From: Burkholderiales bacterium | GTDB taxonomy: Bacteria; Pseudomonadota; Gammaproteobacteria; Burkholderiales; Burkholderiaceae_C | DNA: 64,000 nt | Direction of reading: 5' to 3' | Assembly: GCA_016219375.1 (NCBI GenBank) | Contig: JACRNC010000016.1 | Location: forward strand, 1 to 64,000 | In this document: positions 1-10,251 of the stretch, one piece after another | How positions within the stretch are numbered: the first letter of the stretch is position 1 | Layout: every line of letters starts with the position of its first letter | The notes under the pieces: generated by a model | Database searches by the model: none | What the model was told of the DNA's origin: nothing | What the model saw: only the letters and a program-made list of their open reading frames with translations | Program-made: the position numbers and the translations under genes

Positions 1-3000
1 GGAGTCCGATGGCGGCCTGGCCCGCTTTGCCCTGACGCTGGGCCCCTGGAGCGCGCTGAACGAGCACGTCTTCGGCAGCGGCCTGCACCAGGGCGTGCCC
101 GTGACCGAGATCGCCGAGCGCAGCTGGCGCCGCCTGGCGCCTCGAGCCGACTGGGCCTGGGCGGCCGACGTGGCCGGCCACCTGTCGCGCAGCCCCTTCC
201 ATGACGACCAGGCCGCCAGCCCCGGGCGGCGCCTGTGCAGCCAGTACCGCGAGACCGACCACGCCTTCCTCCAGCGCCTGCTGGCCGAAGAAGGCATCGG
301 CTATGCGTTCGAGGAGGTCCAGGCGGCTGACGCGGCTGACGCGGATGACGGCCTCGCGCCCGCCGGCCGCAGCAGCGGCACGGCGGGTGCCACAGCCGCC
401 GGCGCACCGTCCTCCGCAGGCGCCCGCATCACCAGCCCGCACCGCCTGACCGCCTTCGCCGACTCCACCGCCTTGCCCTGGGACGAGACGGTGCAGCGCG
501 ACGGTGCCATCCGCTTCCACCAGGCCGGCGCCACGCAGGCGCAGGACGCCGTCCAGGCCTGGGGCTGCACCCAGCGCTTCTCGGCCGCGCTCACCAGCGT
601 GCTGGCCTGGCACCGCAAGGCCAAGCGCGCCGTGGCCGCCACCAGCGCCACCGCCGGCGCGCACCAGGACGGCTTTGCCGCCCCCGGCGCGCCGCGCCTG
701 GAGCACTACCTCATCAGCGGCCCGGCCGCCGGCAGCCCGGCCACCACCGAGCAGGCCCAGCGCGCCGCCACCCTGCTGCGCGAGGCCGAGGAATGCCGGC
801 TGCAGCTGCACATCGGCCGCTCCACCGTGCGCACCCTGCGCGCCGGCCGCCGCATCCGCCTGGCGGGCGCCCCCGCGCACAACGGCGAGCACCTCGTCAC
901 CGCCGTGGCCCACGCCGGCTTCAACAACCTGCCCAAGGACCTGGCGCAGACGGTGGAGCGCCGCATCGGTGCGGCCCGGCTGCCCGCGCTGCCGCGGCCC
1001 GATGCGAGCTGGAGCGACGAAGCGCGTGCGGTGCTCGATGCGCGGCATGCGGGCGCGGCATGCGGGCACAGAAGGTGCGGCCGGCGGCGCATCCGGCGCG
1101 CCCTCTCGCCCGTTGTCAGTGGGGCCCATCGACGGCTCATCCGGGAACCCCTTCGGCGACCTGTTCAGTGCCGCGTTCGGCGAGTCCTTCCGGCTGGCAG
1201 CCGACGGCCGGGCGCTGGCCCGCCGCCCCGTAGCCTGCGGCCTGGCGGACGACGTCGTCGCGCAGGCCCGGCGCACCGGCTATGCCAACGCCCTGTGCGC
1301 CATCCCCGCGGCCACGCCGTGGCGCCCGCAGCGCTGGCGCAGCGTGATGCCGCAGCGCACGGGCGTTGCCCTTGGCGCACGCTCAGGCGCATCAGCGCGC
1401 CCGGCCGTGCACAGCCCCACCCAGCAGCCGCTGCATCCCAAGCCCGAGGCGCCGCCCGTCACCACCGCCCTCGTCGTCGGCCCGCAGGGCGAGTCCGTTC
1501 CCCAGCCCGGGCAGGAGATCCACACCGACCGCCTGGGCCGCATCCGCGTGCGCGTTGTGCCCACCCCTGGCGGCAAGGCCGCCGGCTCCCAACGATCCAA
1601 GGCCGCCGGCTCACCTTCCTCCAGCAGCGGGGCTGCCGCCTTCGACGCGGCGAGCCGCAGCGCATCCGCCGACGCCCACGCCCCCGATGCCAGCACCGAC
1701 CACCGCGCCGCCGGGCAGGGCAACCGCATCGGCACCGGCCCCGGCGGCCACGCCCCCGCCTGGCACGGCGCGGCGGCCCGCAGCCAGGCCAACGCCGCGG
1801 CCTTCACCGGCATCAAGACCCGTGAGTTCGGCGCCGGATCAGGCCATGCCAGCGCAGACCACGCCGACCACGCAGCAGGCCACAACCAGCTCGTCTTCGA
1901 CGACACCCCCGGCCAGCTGCGCGTGCAGTTGGCCACCACCCAGCACGCCACCCAGCTCAACCTGGGCCACCTCATCCACCAGGCCGACAACCACCGCGGC
2001 AGCCTGCGCGGCCAGGGATGGGAGCTGCGCACTGACGCCTGGGGCGCCGTGCGCGCCGCCAGCGGCGTGCTGCTGACCACCTACGGCCTGCGGCCTGGCG
2101 GCAACACACCCAGCAGCCCCGACCCCGCCGGCGACAACACCGCCGGCCTGGCCCTGTCCCGCCAGATGACCCAACAGGCCCAGGCCCTGAGCCAGGCCGC
2201 CGCCGCCCACCAGACCGTCAAGCTCGCCAGCGCCGAGGGTAGCCACCACGCTGCCGCCAGCCGTCTGTCGGACAGCGCCGCCCCGCTGCAGGCCCTGCAG
2301 CAGGCTCTGGCCGGCGAGGTCCACGGCGCCGCACTGCAACAGGCCCTGGCCGACGCGCCGGCATGGATGCAGCAAGCCGCGGCCGGCAGCGCACCGGGCG
2401 CGGGCCCCGGCGCCGTGTCGGGCACTGGCACTGGCACTGGCACTGAGCCCGGCGCGGCCAAGCCCCATACCGCCGCCCCGGTCATCGCCGCGACCGCGCG
2501 CGCCGGCCTCATCCAGACGGCCGGGCAGGACATCGTCGCCGCTGCGCAGGACACTCTCCACCTGGCCACCGGCGGCCACAGCAGTCAGGCCATCGGCGGC
2601 CAGGGCCGCACCCACACCGGCCAGGCCATCGGCGCGCTGGCCGCCGCCATCCAGCCCGGGCAGCAGGCGGGCGGCATCGCCCTGTCCTTCATCGCCGCGC
2701 AGGGCGACATCACCGCCCAGGCCCAGTCCGGCCCACTGCAGCTCGCCGCCCAGGACACCCTGCGCCTGCAAAGCGCCAGCCGCCACATCGACTGGGCCGC
2801 AGCCCAGCGCATCGTGCTGAGCGTCTCCGGCGGCGCCAGCATCACCATCGACGGCAGCGGCATCACGGTGCAGTGCCCGGGCAAGCTGACCATCCAGGCG
2901 GCGCAGAAGCGGTTCGTGGGGGCATCGTCCGTCGATATGCCTTTGCCTCACTTGCCGCAGACGGTGTGCGTCCCCTGCCTGCTGAGCGCGGCCCGCAACG

Positions 3001-3026
3001 GCTCTGCCTTTGTGCCACGTGTCTGA
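1..3026 (+). pseudogene. vgrG: Type VI secretion VgrG (with DUF2345 C-terminal part), 5' end outside the window, frame disrupted near 1041-1066
   Basis: Frame 2 reads ESDGGLARFALTLGPWSALNEHVFGSG...YRETDHAFLQRLLAEEGIGYAF (VgrG N-terminus). The continuation GQEIHTDRLGRIRV...NQLVFDDTPGQLRVQLATTQHATQLNLGHLIHQAD is in frame 3 (ORF 504-3026). Confidence 0.85.
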
Positions 3027-3033
3027 GGCTCGC

Positions 3034-3906
3034 ATGGACCACGCACCCTTGGGTCGCATGCAAGCCGCCCTGTCCGGCCTGCATGAGCAGCAGCTATATG
3101 CCGTGGTCGATCTGGCAGCCTGCCCCGATGCGCGGATGCGCATCACCGGATCCGCCCGGCCGGCTCAGGCGCAATGCCTGTTGCCCGCCTCGGCTGGTGC
3201 AGGGGCGCAGGATGCCGCGCCCTGGCTCATCGGCCTTGGTTCGGCGCCCGCTGCTGCCGGGTCATCCCGGCTCCGCAAGTGCTTCGCGGTGGCGGAGTCT
3301 GCGCCTGCTGTCGTCTGGGTCACATCGCCTCTGGCGCTCGACGATCTGGCCGCGCGCCTGACGCAGCGGTTCAACGTCGTGCTGAGCGGCGAGCAAGCGA
3401 TGGTGCTGCGCTGGCATGACCCGCGGATCCTTCCGGAGCTCGATGCCGCGCTGTCCCCCGAGCAGCGCGCCGCCTTCTTCGCTGTCGGCACGCAGGCCTG
3501 GTGGCTGGAGCGGGGTGTGGAGCTGCGTTGCATCGACCTGGCCGGCGCCCCCATCCAAGACCCACTTGAAGGCGCTTTGCGGCTGACGCCACCGCAGGAA
3601 GACCGCCTGATGTGGGTCAGCGAGCGCGAGCAGTTCCTGGTCGAGCTGGCGGCGCGCAGGCCGGATGCCCTGCATGCCCGTGCACCGCTGCAGCGTGCCC
3701 GCTGGGTGGAGCGTTGGATGCAGCTGGCACAGCGCGATAACTTGCAATCGCATGCGGATCAACTGGTGCTGATGTGCCTGGCGCTGACCCACGGGGACGA
3801 CGTGCTGCAGCAACCCCGCTGGCATGACGTTTGGCCGCTGGTCGCTCAAGGGCAGATCAGCCTGCTGGATGCGGTGGCGCGCTGCGAGTCCGGGGCCACT
3901 GCATGA
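3034..3906 (+). CDS. DUF4123 domain-containing protein (VgrG-linked T6SS effector adaptor)
   Basis: ORF 3010-3906; LHEQQLYAVVDLAACPD...PWLIGLG pattern, immediately 3' of vgrG and 5' of a Tle1-like effector. Confidence 0.7.
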   Translation: MDHAPLGRMQAALSGLHEQQLYAVVDLAACPDARMRITGSARPAQAQCLLPASAGAGAQDAAPWLIGLGSAPAAAGSSRLRKCFAVAESAPAVVWVTSPLALDDLAARLTQRFNVVLSGEQAMVLRWHDPRILPELDAALSPEQRAAFFAVGTQAWWLERGVELRCIDLAGAPIQDPLEGALRLTPPQEDRLMWVSEREQFLVELAARRPDALHARAPLQRARWVERWMQLAQRDNLQSHADQLVLMCLALTHGDDVLQQPRWHDVWPLVAQGQISLLDAVARCESGATA

Positions 3907-4298
3907 GCCGCGCCATGCAATCCCGCGCACGCGTCGTGCGTCTTGCCCTCCGCCGCGGGTCGCCTTCGCCGTCCTGGCCGCTACCCTGGTGGCGTGCTGC
4001 CTGCTCCAGTCCTGCGCCAGTGCTTACACGACAGTCAACTCGTATGGAGAACGCCGTGATTGGCGACGAGGGGGCTGGCGCGAAGCCGAGGCCTGGATCG
4101 ATGGCCCCTTACCACCTGACCCCAACTACTTCGAGGTCCATAACTACAAGGATGGTCATGTCGAAGTGGCGGTTACTCAGCAATCTTCTCTGCCGCGACT
4201 TACTTGGCGGTGGACGAGGAGAGGGGTCGACCAGGCGTAGAGCACGAGTATCCGAAGTGCCGATGCGCCGTAACTTGAAGCTGGTCGTCGAGAGCTGA
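3903..4298 (+). pseudogene. Degenerate paralogue of the downstream DUF3304-type lipoprotein gene
   Basis: CCLLQSCAS lipobox-like N-terminus joined directly to AYTTVNSYGERRDWRRGGWREAEAWIDGPLPPDPNYFEVHNYKDGHVEV, matching the C-terminal half of ORF 4326-4907. The middle of the protein is missing and the tail needs a frame change. Confidence 0.75.
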
Positions 4299-4325
4299 TC
4301 CCCCGTTCCCCGGAGAAAACATCCC

Positions 4326-4907
4326 ATGCTGAACTCTTGGCGTCAAGCCGCCCGCCTTGCCGCAGCGGCACTGCTGTGCATGCTGCTGCAGTCTTGCGCC
4401 AGCGACTATGAGCTGCCGCAGCCCAGCCGATCCGTCAAACCAGGCGAGCCGCGCTATGTGTCCCTGACCATCTATGGCTACAACTACACCGACGATTACA
4501 TCGATCAGTTCGAGGTGAATGGGCAGGGGGGCGGGAATCTGTTCCCCAGCACGCCCACCGCTGGGGGCGGGAAGAGTGTGTGCTGCGTGGGTCTGTGGAC
4601 CGGGACGGAGCTGCCCAAAAAGGTGAAGGTACGGTGGACGGGGTCGTACTGTACTTACACCACAGTGAACTCCTATGGTGAACGCCGCGACTGGCGCCGA
4701 GGAGTCTGGCGTGAAGCCGACGCATGGATAAACGGCCCGCTACCCGCCGATCCGAACTACTTTGAAGTTCATATTTATGAAGATGGCCACGTCGAGGTAC
4801 AGGTGACCCAGAACTCGTCCCGCCCGCGAGTGAAATTGGTCGTGGATGAGCGGGGACGCCGACCCGGCGTGAAACATGAGTATCCGAGGTGCCCTGATGC
4901 AAAGTGA
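4326..4907 (+). CDS. DUF3304-like lipoprotein, T6SS effector-associated (candidate immunity protein)
   Basis: Signal peptide plus lipobox (LLQSC), YGYNYTDDYIDQFEVNGQGGGN motif; stop overlaps the start of the Tle1-like gene. Confidence 0.65.
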   Translation: MLNSWRQAARLAAAALLCMLLQSCASDYELPQPSRSVKPGEPRYVSLTIYGYNYTDDYIDQFEVNGQGGGNLFPSTPTAGGGKSVCCVGLWTGTELPKKVKVRWTGSYCTYTTVNSYGERRDWRRGVWREADAWINGPLPADPNYFEVHIYEDGHVEVQVTQNSSRPRVKLVVDERGRRPGVKHEYPRCPDAK

Positions 4908-6819
4908 GCGTGTGAGCAAGAACCCTGCGCTTGAAGCTCTGCCGCAAGCGCTTGGAGGATCAGCCGGCAGCGATGCCGGCCGTCCGGTATCTCTTATGAC
5001 GCTGCAAGCGCGGGCGCTCGCCTTTGACCCAGCGGCCATCCACCGTGAGACGGCAACGCAGCCGGGAAGTTGCTCCGTGGTCGTCCGCATGGCGTTCTTT
5101 TTCGACGGCACAGGCAACAACCTGGACGCTGACGTTGAAACAAGCGAGCACAGCAATGTTGCGCGCCTGTTCCGGGCGCACCCTCTCGACGACGAGGCAC
5201 GGGGAACCTATGCCGCTTACATCCCTGGCCTCGGCACCTACTTCAAGGACATCGGCGATCCCGGCGATGCCGACATTCGAGGCGCAGCGTTTGGCCGACG
5301 CGGTGAGGAGCGCCTGGACTGGGCCATGCGGCAGCTCGAACTGCGGCTGCGGAAGCATCCATGCTCGACCGTTGTGGGACTGGACGTCGCCTTGTTCGGT
5401 TTCTCACGTGGTGCCGCATTGGCCCGCGCGTTCGCATTGAGGCTGCAGCAGCGGGTGGAGCCGGACGGCCTGGGCTGGCGGTGGCGCCAGGGCGGCTTTC
5501 CGGCGCGGATCTATTTCATGGGCTTGTTCGACACGGTGGCCTCGGTGGGTCAGCCGGCCAGCGCGAGCATCAATGCCTTCTTCATTGCCAAGCGGTGGAT
5601 GGCCGTGGACACGGCGCTGCGCATGCGTCGGGATTCAGACAGTGCGGGGCTGGAGGCCATCGCCTTCGGTCAGCGCGATGGAGCAGACCCCACGCCCGGC
5701 GTCATTGACGGGCACATGTCTTGGGCAAAAGACCTGCGGCTGCCGCCTCTGGTCGAGCGCTGTACTCACTTCGTCTCCGCGCACGAGGTGCGCAACTCCT
5801 TTCCGTTGGACAGCGTGCGGCTTGGTGACGAGTACCGTGCCGGAGTGGAGGAGTTCGTCTTCCCCGGCGTGCACTCCGACGTGGGAGGCGGTTACCGGCC
5901 AGGAGAAGGAGGCAAGAGCTTGGTTGCTGATGAGATGTTGAGCTCCGTGCCTCTGCGTCTGATGTATGACCAAGCTCGTGCTGCCGGCGTCCCGCTGATG
6001 GTCAGCGAGCCGGGTAATACGGTTGAGCAAGACTTGGCGTCTTCACCGCGACTGCTGGAACTTTGGCACCACTACATGTCCACCGTCCAGCCCAGCGGCA
6101 GCCTGGGCAACGTCGTGCATGCCCACATGCGCTGGTACTACGCCTGGCGATTCCGCAGCATCCGCATGCGCATAGCGCAGCGCGCCGCCGGACAGACGCC
6201 GCAGGAGGACGCCCGCATCGCTGAACTGCAGCAAGGCTTTGCGCACGACGGTGAGGGCTTGCGGGGAAGGATCGAGGCCTTGAAGAACGACCCGCAGCGG
6301 CTGGCGGCCCAGGCGCGGTTGCGCCAGGCCCAACAGGATCTGGAGCAGGCGCGGATGCGCGCGCAGCGCAACGGTGGCTCGGTGGCTGACGAGCGCGCCG
6401 CCTATGAAGCGGCGCAGCGCCAGTTCGCCGATGCCGACGACGCCCACCAGCGCGAGCTGGCCAAGTTCGCCACCTTGCCGGACATGGAGCGGCTGGCGGC
6501 CCATCTGGAGGTATACGACCGCAACCTGCTGCTTGATGTGCAGCGCCTCAAGGAGGTGCAGGCGGTTGCACCGGACCGGCGGCTGCGCACTCACTATCGC
6601 GGGCTGCTGGAGGCCTATGACAACGAGTTCGAGAAGAACGCCGGGCTCACCGACCCGGACATCATCGCTTTCTTCGACAACCACGTGCATGACTCGCTGG
6701 CGGCATTCGCCAAGGACGAGACCCTGCCCTCGGACCCGCGCTGCATCTACGTGGGCGGGGACGACGAATACCGCTTCGCCATGGGCACCCGGCCAGCACG
6801 CCACACCGTGCCTGCCTGA
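4897..6819 (+). CDS. T6SS phospholipase effector, Tle1-like (DUF2235 alpha/beta hydrolase)
   Basis: FFFDGTGNN N-terminal motif and GFSRGAALARAFA nucleophile elbow; downstream of vgrG/DUF4123. Confidence 0.85.
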   Translation: MQSERVSKNPALEALPQALGGSAGSDAGRPVSLMTLQARALAFDPAAIHRETATQPGSCSVVVRMAFFFDGTGNNLDADVETSEHSNVARLFRAHPLDDEARGTYAAYIPGLGTYFKDIGDPGDADIRGAAFGRRGEERLDWAMRQLELRLRKHPCSTVVGLDVALFGFSRGAALARAFALRLQQRVEPDGLGWRWRQGGFPARIYFMGLFDTVASVGQPASASINAFFIAKRWMAVDTALRMRRDSDSAGLEAIAFGQRDGADPTPGVIDGHMSWAKDLRLPPLVERCTHFVSAHEVRNSFPLDSVRLGDEYRAGVEEFVFPGVHSDVGGGYRPGEGGKSLVADEMLSSVPLRLMYDQARAAGVPLMVSEPGNTVEQDLASSPRLLELWHHYMSTVQPSGSLGNVVHAHMRWYYAWRFRSIRMRIAQRAAGQTPQEDARIAELQQGFAHDGEGLRGRIEALKNDPQRLAAQARLRQAQQDLEQARMRAQRNGGSVADERAAYEAAQRQFADADDAHQRELAKFATLPDMERLAAHLEVYDRNLLLDVQRLKEVQAVAPDRRLRTHYRGLLEAYDNEFEKNAGLTDPDIIAFFDNHVHDSLAAFAKDETLPSDPRCIYVGGDDEYRFAMGTRPARHTVPA

Positions 6820-6854
6820 GGCCATCACCTTCCAACGACCCCGGTCTACAGCTC

Positions 6855-7604
6855 ATGAAGCGCCCGCTCCACCACCCGCTCCACCGTTCGCTGCTGCTTG
6901 CCTGCGCCGTGATGCTCAGCCGTGCCGCCTTTGCGGCGCCGACGCCGGATGTCGTGGGCACCTATGTGCTGGAAGGTCAGCGGGAGATGGTGGCCAGCCT
7001 GCGCCTGGAGCGCGACGGGCGGTTTCGTCTGGCCATGAGCTATGGCGCGGTGGACACCGATGCGCAAGGGCGCTGGGAGGTGGCCGGCGAGCGGGGTGAT
7101 CGCCTGGTGCTCACCACGGATGCGCCGGCCGAGCCGTCGTTCGCTTGGATCGAGGACCAGGCCTCACACGCGGAGCGCTGCATGGGCGGCTACAGGGATC
7201 CCAGTCGGCCGCCCGTGATCTTGGTCGCGTGCGTCGTCACGCCGGACGCAGGGCTGGTCTGGGAGAACATGCAGGTGACGGCTCATTTCAGCAACGGGCT
7301 GAGCCGATCCGGCCTGACCACTCGCCACGGCCAGCTCGGGTTTCTGGCGCGTACGGAGGCGCAATGGCAGGGCGCTACCGTGGACCGCCTGACGGTGAGT
7401 TACCCGCGCGGGTCCGTGCCGCCGCAGACCTTCCCGGTGCCGCCGGGTGCGCGCACGGTGGTGGTCCAGTTCAACCCCGGTCGATTGACGTCTCCGCCGG
7501 CAGAGCAGATCACGTTTGCGGTGAAGGGACCGCGGCCAGAGGCGGCCGCGCTGGAGATGCTGGCGCCGGACGGCTCGTCGAGCGGCACCTTCCGACGTCG
7601 TTGA
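6855..7604 (+). CDS. Hypothetical secreted protein
   Basis: Sec-type signal peptide (LLLACAVMLSRAAFAAP) followed by a small beta-rich domain; no family recognised. Confidence 0.5.
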   Translation: MKRPLHHPLHRSLLLACAVMLSRAAFAAPTPDVVGTYVLEGQREMVASLRLERDGRFRLAMSYGAVDTDAQGRWEVAGERGDRLVLTTDAPAEPSFAWIEDQASHAERCMGGYRDPSRPPVILVACVVTPDAGLVWENMQVTAHFSNGLSRSGLTTRHGQLGFLARTEAQWQGATVDRLTVSYPRGSVPPQTFPVPPGARTVVVQFNPGRLTSPPAEQITFAVKGPRPEAAALEMLAPDGSSSGTFRRR

Positions 7605-7687
7605 CCGCGGATCTTCACATCGCTTGCTGGGTCCTTAAATGGGAGCGCAGACCGGTGGCCACGCCCCCGCGCCGATAATCAGCCCCC

Positions 7688-8128
7688 GTGAGCACCCAGC
7701 CCTGCGCCGACTTCGTCCTGCCCATCCGCGTCTACTGGGAGGACACCGATGCCGGTGGGGTGGTGTTCTATGCCAACTACCTGCGCTTCTTCGAGCGGGC
7801 GCGCACCGAGTGGCTGCGGGCGCTGGGGCATGACCAGCAGGCGCTGCGCGAGGCTACGGGCGGGATGTTCGTGGTCAGCGAGGCGCGGGTGCGCTACCTG
7901 CGGCCGGCGCGGCTCGACGATGTGATCGACGTGTCGGTGCGGCTGCTGGCCAGTGGGCGCACGAGCATGGCGTTTGCCCAGCAGGCGCGGCGTGGCGCGC
8001 AGCTGCTTTGCGAAGCCGAGATCCGCATCGGCTGGGTCCAACCCGACGGCGCCGGCGAGCTGCGGCCGCGCCGCATACCGGCCGAGGTGCTCGATGCCCT
8101 GCCGGCCCCTGCATTGACGACTTCATGA
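7688..8128 (+). CDS. ybgC: Tol-Pal system-associated acyl-CoA thioesterase
   Basis: VYWEDTDAGGVVFYANYLRFFERARTEWLR hotdog motif; precedes tolQ. Confidence 0.95.
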   Translation: MSTQPCADFVLPIRVYWEDTDAGGVVFYANYLRFFERARTEWLRALGHDQQALREATGGMFVVSEARVRYLRPARLDDVIDVSVRLLASGRTSMAFAQQARRGAQLLCEAEIRIGWVQPDGAGELRPRRIPAEVLDALPAPALTTS

Positions 8129-8823
8129 ACCAGGACCTTTCCATCATCCAACTCGTGCTGCACGCGAGCATCGTCGTGCAGATCGTCATGGCCATCCTGA
8201 TCGCCGTCTCGCTGGCGAGCTGGACGGTGATCTTCTCCAAGCTGTTCGGGCTGGCGCGGGTGCGCGCGGCCAACGAGGAGTTCGAGCGGGAGTTCTGGTC
8301 CGGCCGCAACATCCAGGAGCTCTACGGCGACGCCAACCGCGGCAACGGGCCGGATGCGCCGATGGAGCGCATCTTTGCGTCCGGCATGCGCGAGGTGATG
8401 AAGCTGCGCGAGCGGCGCATCGTGGACCCGGGCGCCCTGCTGGAAGGCGCGCGGCGCGCGATGCGGGCGAGCTTCCAGCGCGAACTGGACGTGGTGGAGT
8501 CGCGGCTGTCGATGCTGGGCTCGGTGGGCTCGGTGTCGCCCTATGTGGGCCTGTTCGGCACGGTGTGGGGGATCATGCATGCCTTCACCGGGCTGTCCAA
8601 CATGCAGCAGGTGACGCTGGCCACCGTGGCACCGGGCATCGCGGAGGCGCTGGTGGCCACCGCCATCGGGCTCTTTGCGGCCATCCCGGCCGTGCTGGCC
8701 TACAACCGCTTCGCCCGCGACATCGACCGCATCGCGATGCAGATGGAGACCTTCATCGAGGAGTTCTCCAACATCCTGGCGCGCAACATCGGCCACATGG
8801 CGCCGCCGGTACCGGCGCGCTGA
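8125..8823 (+). CDS. tolQ: Tol-Pal system protein TolQ
   Basis: MotA/TolQ/ExbB motif GSVGSVSPYVGLFGTVWGIMHAF; ATGA overlap with ybgC. Confidence 0.95.
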   Translation: MNQDLSIIQLVLHASIVVQIVMAILIAVSLASWTVIFSKLFGLARVRAANEEFEREFWSGRNIQELYGDANRGNGPDAPMERIFASGMREVMKLRERRIVDPGALLEGARRAMRASFQRELDVVESRLSMLGSVGSVSPYVGLFGTVWGIMHAFTGLSNMQQVTLATVAPGIAEALVATAIGLFAAIPAVLAYNRFARDIDRIAMQMETFIEEFSNILARNIGHMAPPVPAR

Positions 8824-8836
8824 AGGGGCTCACGCC

Positions 8837-9277
8837 ATGCCTGGAGTGTCTCAACGAGGCAGCCGCCGCCGGCGCTCGATGAACGAGATCAACATGGTCC
8901 CGTTCATCGACGTGATGCTGGTGCTGCTCATCATCTTCATGGTCAGCGCGCCGCTGATCACCACGGGCACGGTGGACCTGCCGTCCGTGGGCCGGGCCAA
9001 GCAGCAGCCACCGCGCGTGATCGAGGTCGTGGTCAAGGACGAGACGCGGCTGGAGTGGCGGGTGGATGGCCGCGACATGGGCACGGTGTCGCTGGCCGAC
9101 CTGGCCGGCCGCGTGCAGGCCGCGCAGGCCGAGGTGGCAGGCGGGGCCGAGCAGGTGCCGGTGGTCATCAGCGCGCGCCGCGACGTGCGCTACGAGACGG
9201 TGGTCAAGGTGATGGACAAGCTGCAGCGCGCCGGCATCCCGCGCGTGGGCTTGTCGGTGCGTACCACGGGCGCCTGA
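8837..9277 (+). CDS. tolR: Tol-Pal system protein TolR
   Basis: EINMVPFIDVMLVLLIIFMVSAPL motif. Confidence 0.95.
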   Translation: MPGVSQRGSRRRRSMNEINMVPFIDVMLVLLIIFMVSAPLITTGTVDLPSVGRAKQQPPRVIEVVVKDETRLEWRVDGRDMGTVSLADLAGRVQAAQAEVAGGAEQVPVVISARRDVRYETVVKVMDKLQRAGIPRVGLSVRTTGA

Positions 9278-9283
9278 TCCGCG

Positions 9284-10147
9284 ATGGCAGCAGTCGATGA
9301 TCCGCTGCGTCCGCGGTCACCCGACCGGCCGGCGCGGGGCGCGGCCTTCGCGCTGGCGGCGCATGCCGTGCTGATCGGCGCGCTGAGCCTGGGCGTGAGC
9401 TGGCGCATGAGCACGCCTGAGGGCGGCTCGGCAGAACTGTGGTCCAGCGTGCCGCAGGTGGCTGCGCCGCAGGAGCCGGCGGCCCGCACGGAGCCCGAGC
9501 CGCCCCGGCCGGCGCCCCGCGAGCCGCGCCGTACCGAGCCCCCGCCACAGGACGAACGCCCGGCCGAGCTGGCCGAGAAGCCCCAGCCCAAGCGCAAGCC
9601 CAAGCCTGAGCCGAAGCAAGAGCCGCCCAGGCGCGCGGAGGAGCCGCCGCCCAAGCCCAAGGACAGCAAGCCGAAGGAAGAGCCGAAGGAAAAGCCCAAG
9701 GCCGACAAGCGCGAGGAGCCGCGCAAGGACGAGCGCAAGACCGCCCCGGCGAAGACCACGCCGGCCCTGCAGTCCAACCGCGACGAGGCGCTGCGCCGCA
9801 TCATGGGCCAGGCCGGTGGCCAGGACGCCGCGACCGGCGCGCCGCGCCAGGGCGCCAACGTGCCGGGCAAGGGCATCTCCGACTCGTACGCCGGCCGCAT
9901 CGTGGCGCGTGTGCGGCCCAATGTCGTCTTCCCGCCGGTGCTGGACGGCAACCCCAGGGCCGAGGTCGAGGTGCGCGCCGCAGCCGATGGGCGCATCGTG
10001 TCCCGCCGCATCACGCAGTCGAGCGGCGTGCCCGCCTGGGACGACGCCGTGCTGCGCGCGCTGGACCGCACCGAGGTGCTGCCGCTGGACGAGAGCGGGC
10101 GCATCCCCAATCCGATGATCCTGACCTTCCGGCCCAGGGATTTCTGA
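9284..10147 (+). CDS. tolA: TolA-like / TonB-family cell envelope protein
   Basis: N-terminal TM anchor, Pro/Lys/Glu-rich middle, C-terminal YAGRIVARVRPNVVFPP...AEVEVRAAADGRI. Confidence 0.9.
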   Translation: MAAVDDPLRPRSPDRPARGAAFALAAHAVLIGALSLGVSWRMSTPEGGSAELWSSVPQVAAPQEPAARTEPEPPRPAPREPRRTEPPPQDERPAELAEKPQPKRKPKPEPKQEPPRRAEEPPPKPKDSKPKEEPKEKPKADKREEPRKDERKTAPAKTTPALQSNRDEALRRIMGQAGGQDAATGAPRQGANVPGKGISDSYAGRIVARVRPNVVFPPVLDGNPRAEVEVRAAADGRIVSRRITQSSGVPAWDDAVLRALDRTEVLPLDESGRIPNPMILTFRPRDF

Positions 10148-10251
10148 GCGGCGAGGGCGCCCCTTCGCCACGGCGCAGGCGGCGTGCGCAGCCGGTCAGG
10201 CGGGCGAGGAGGCGGCGGGCGATGCGAGCCGGTTGCGGCCGACGCAACCCG

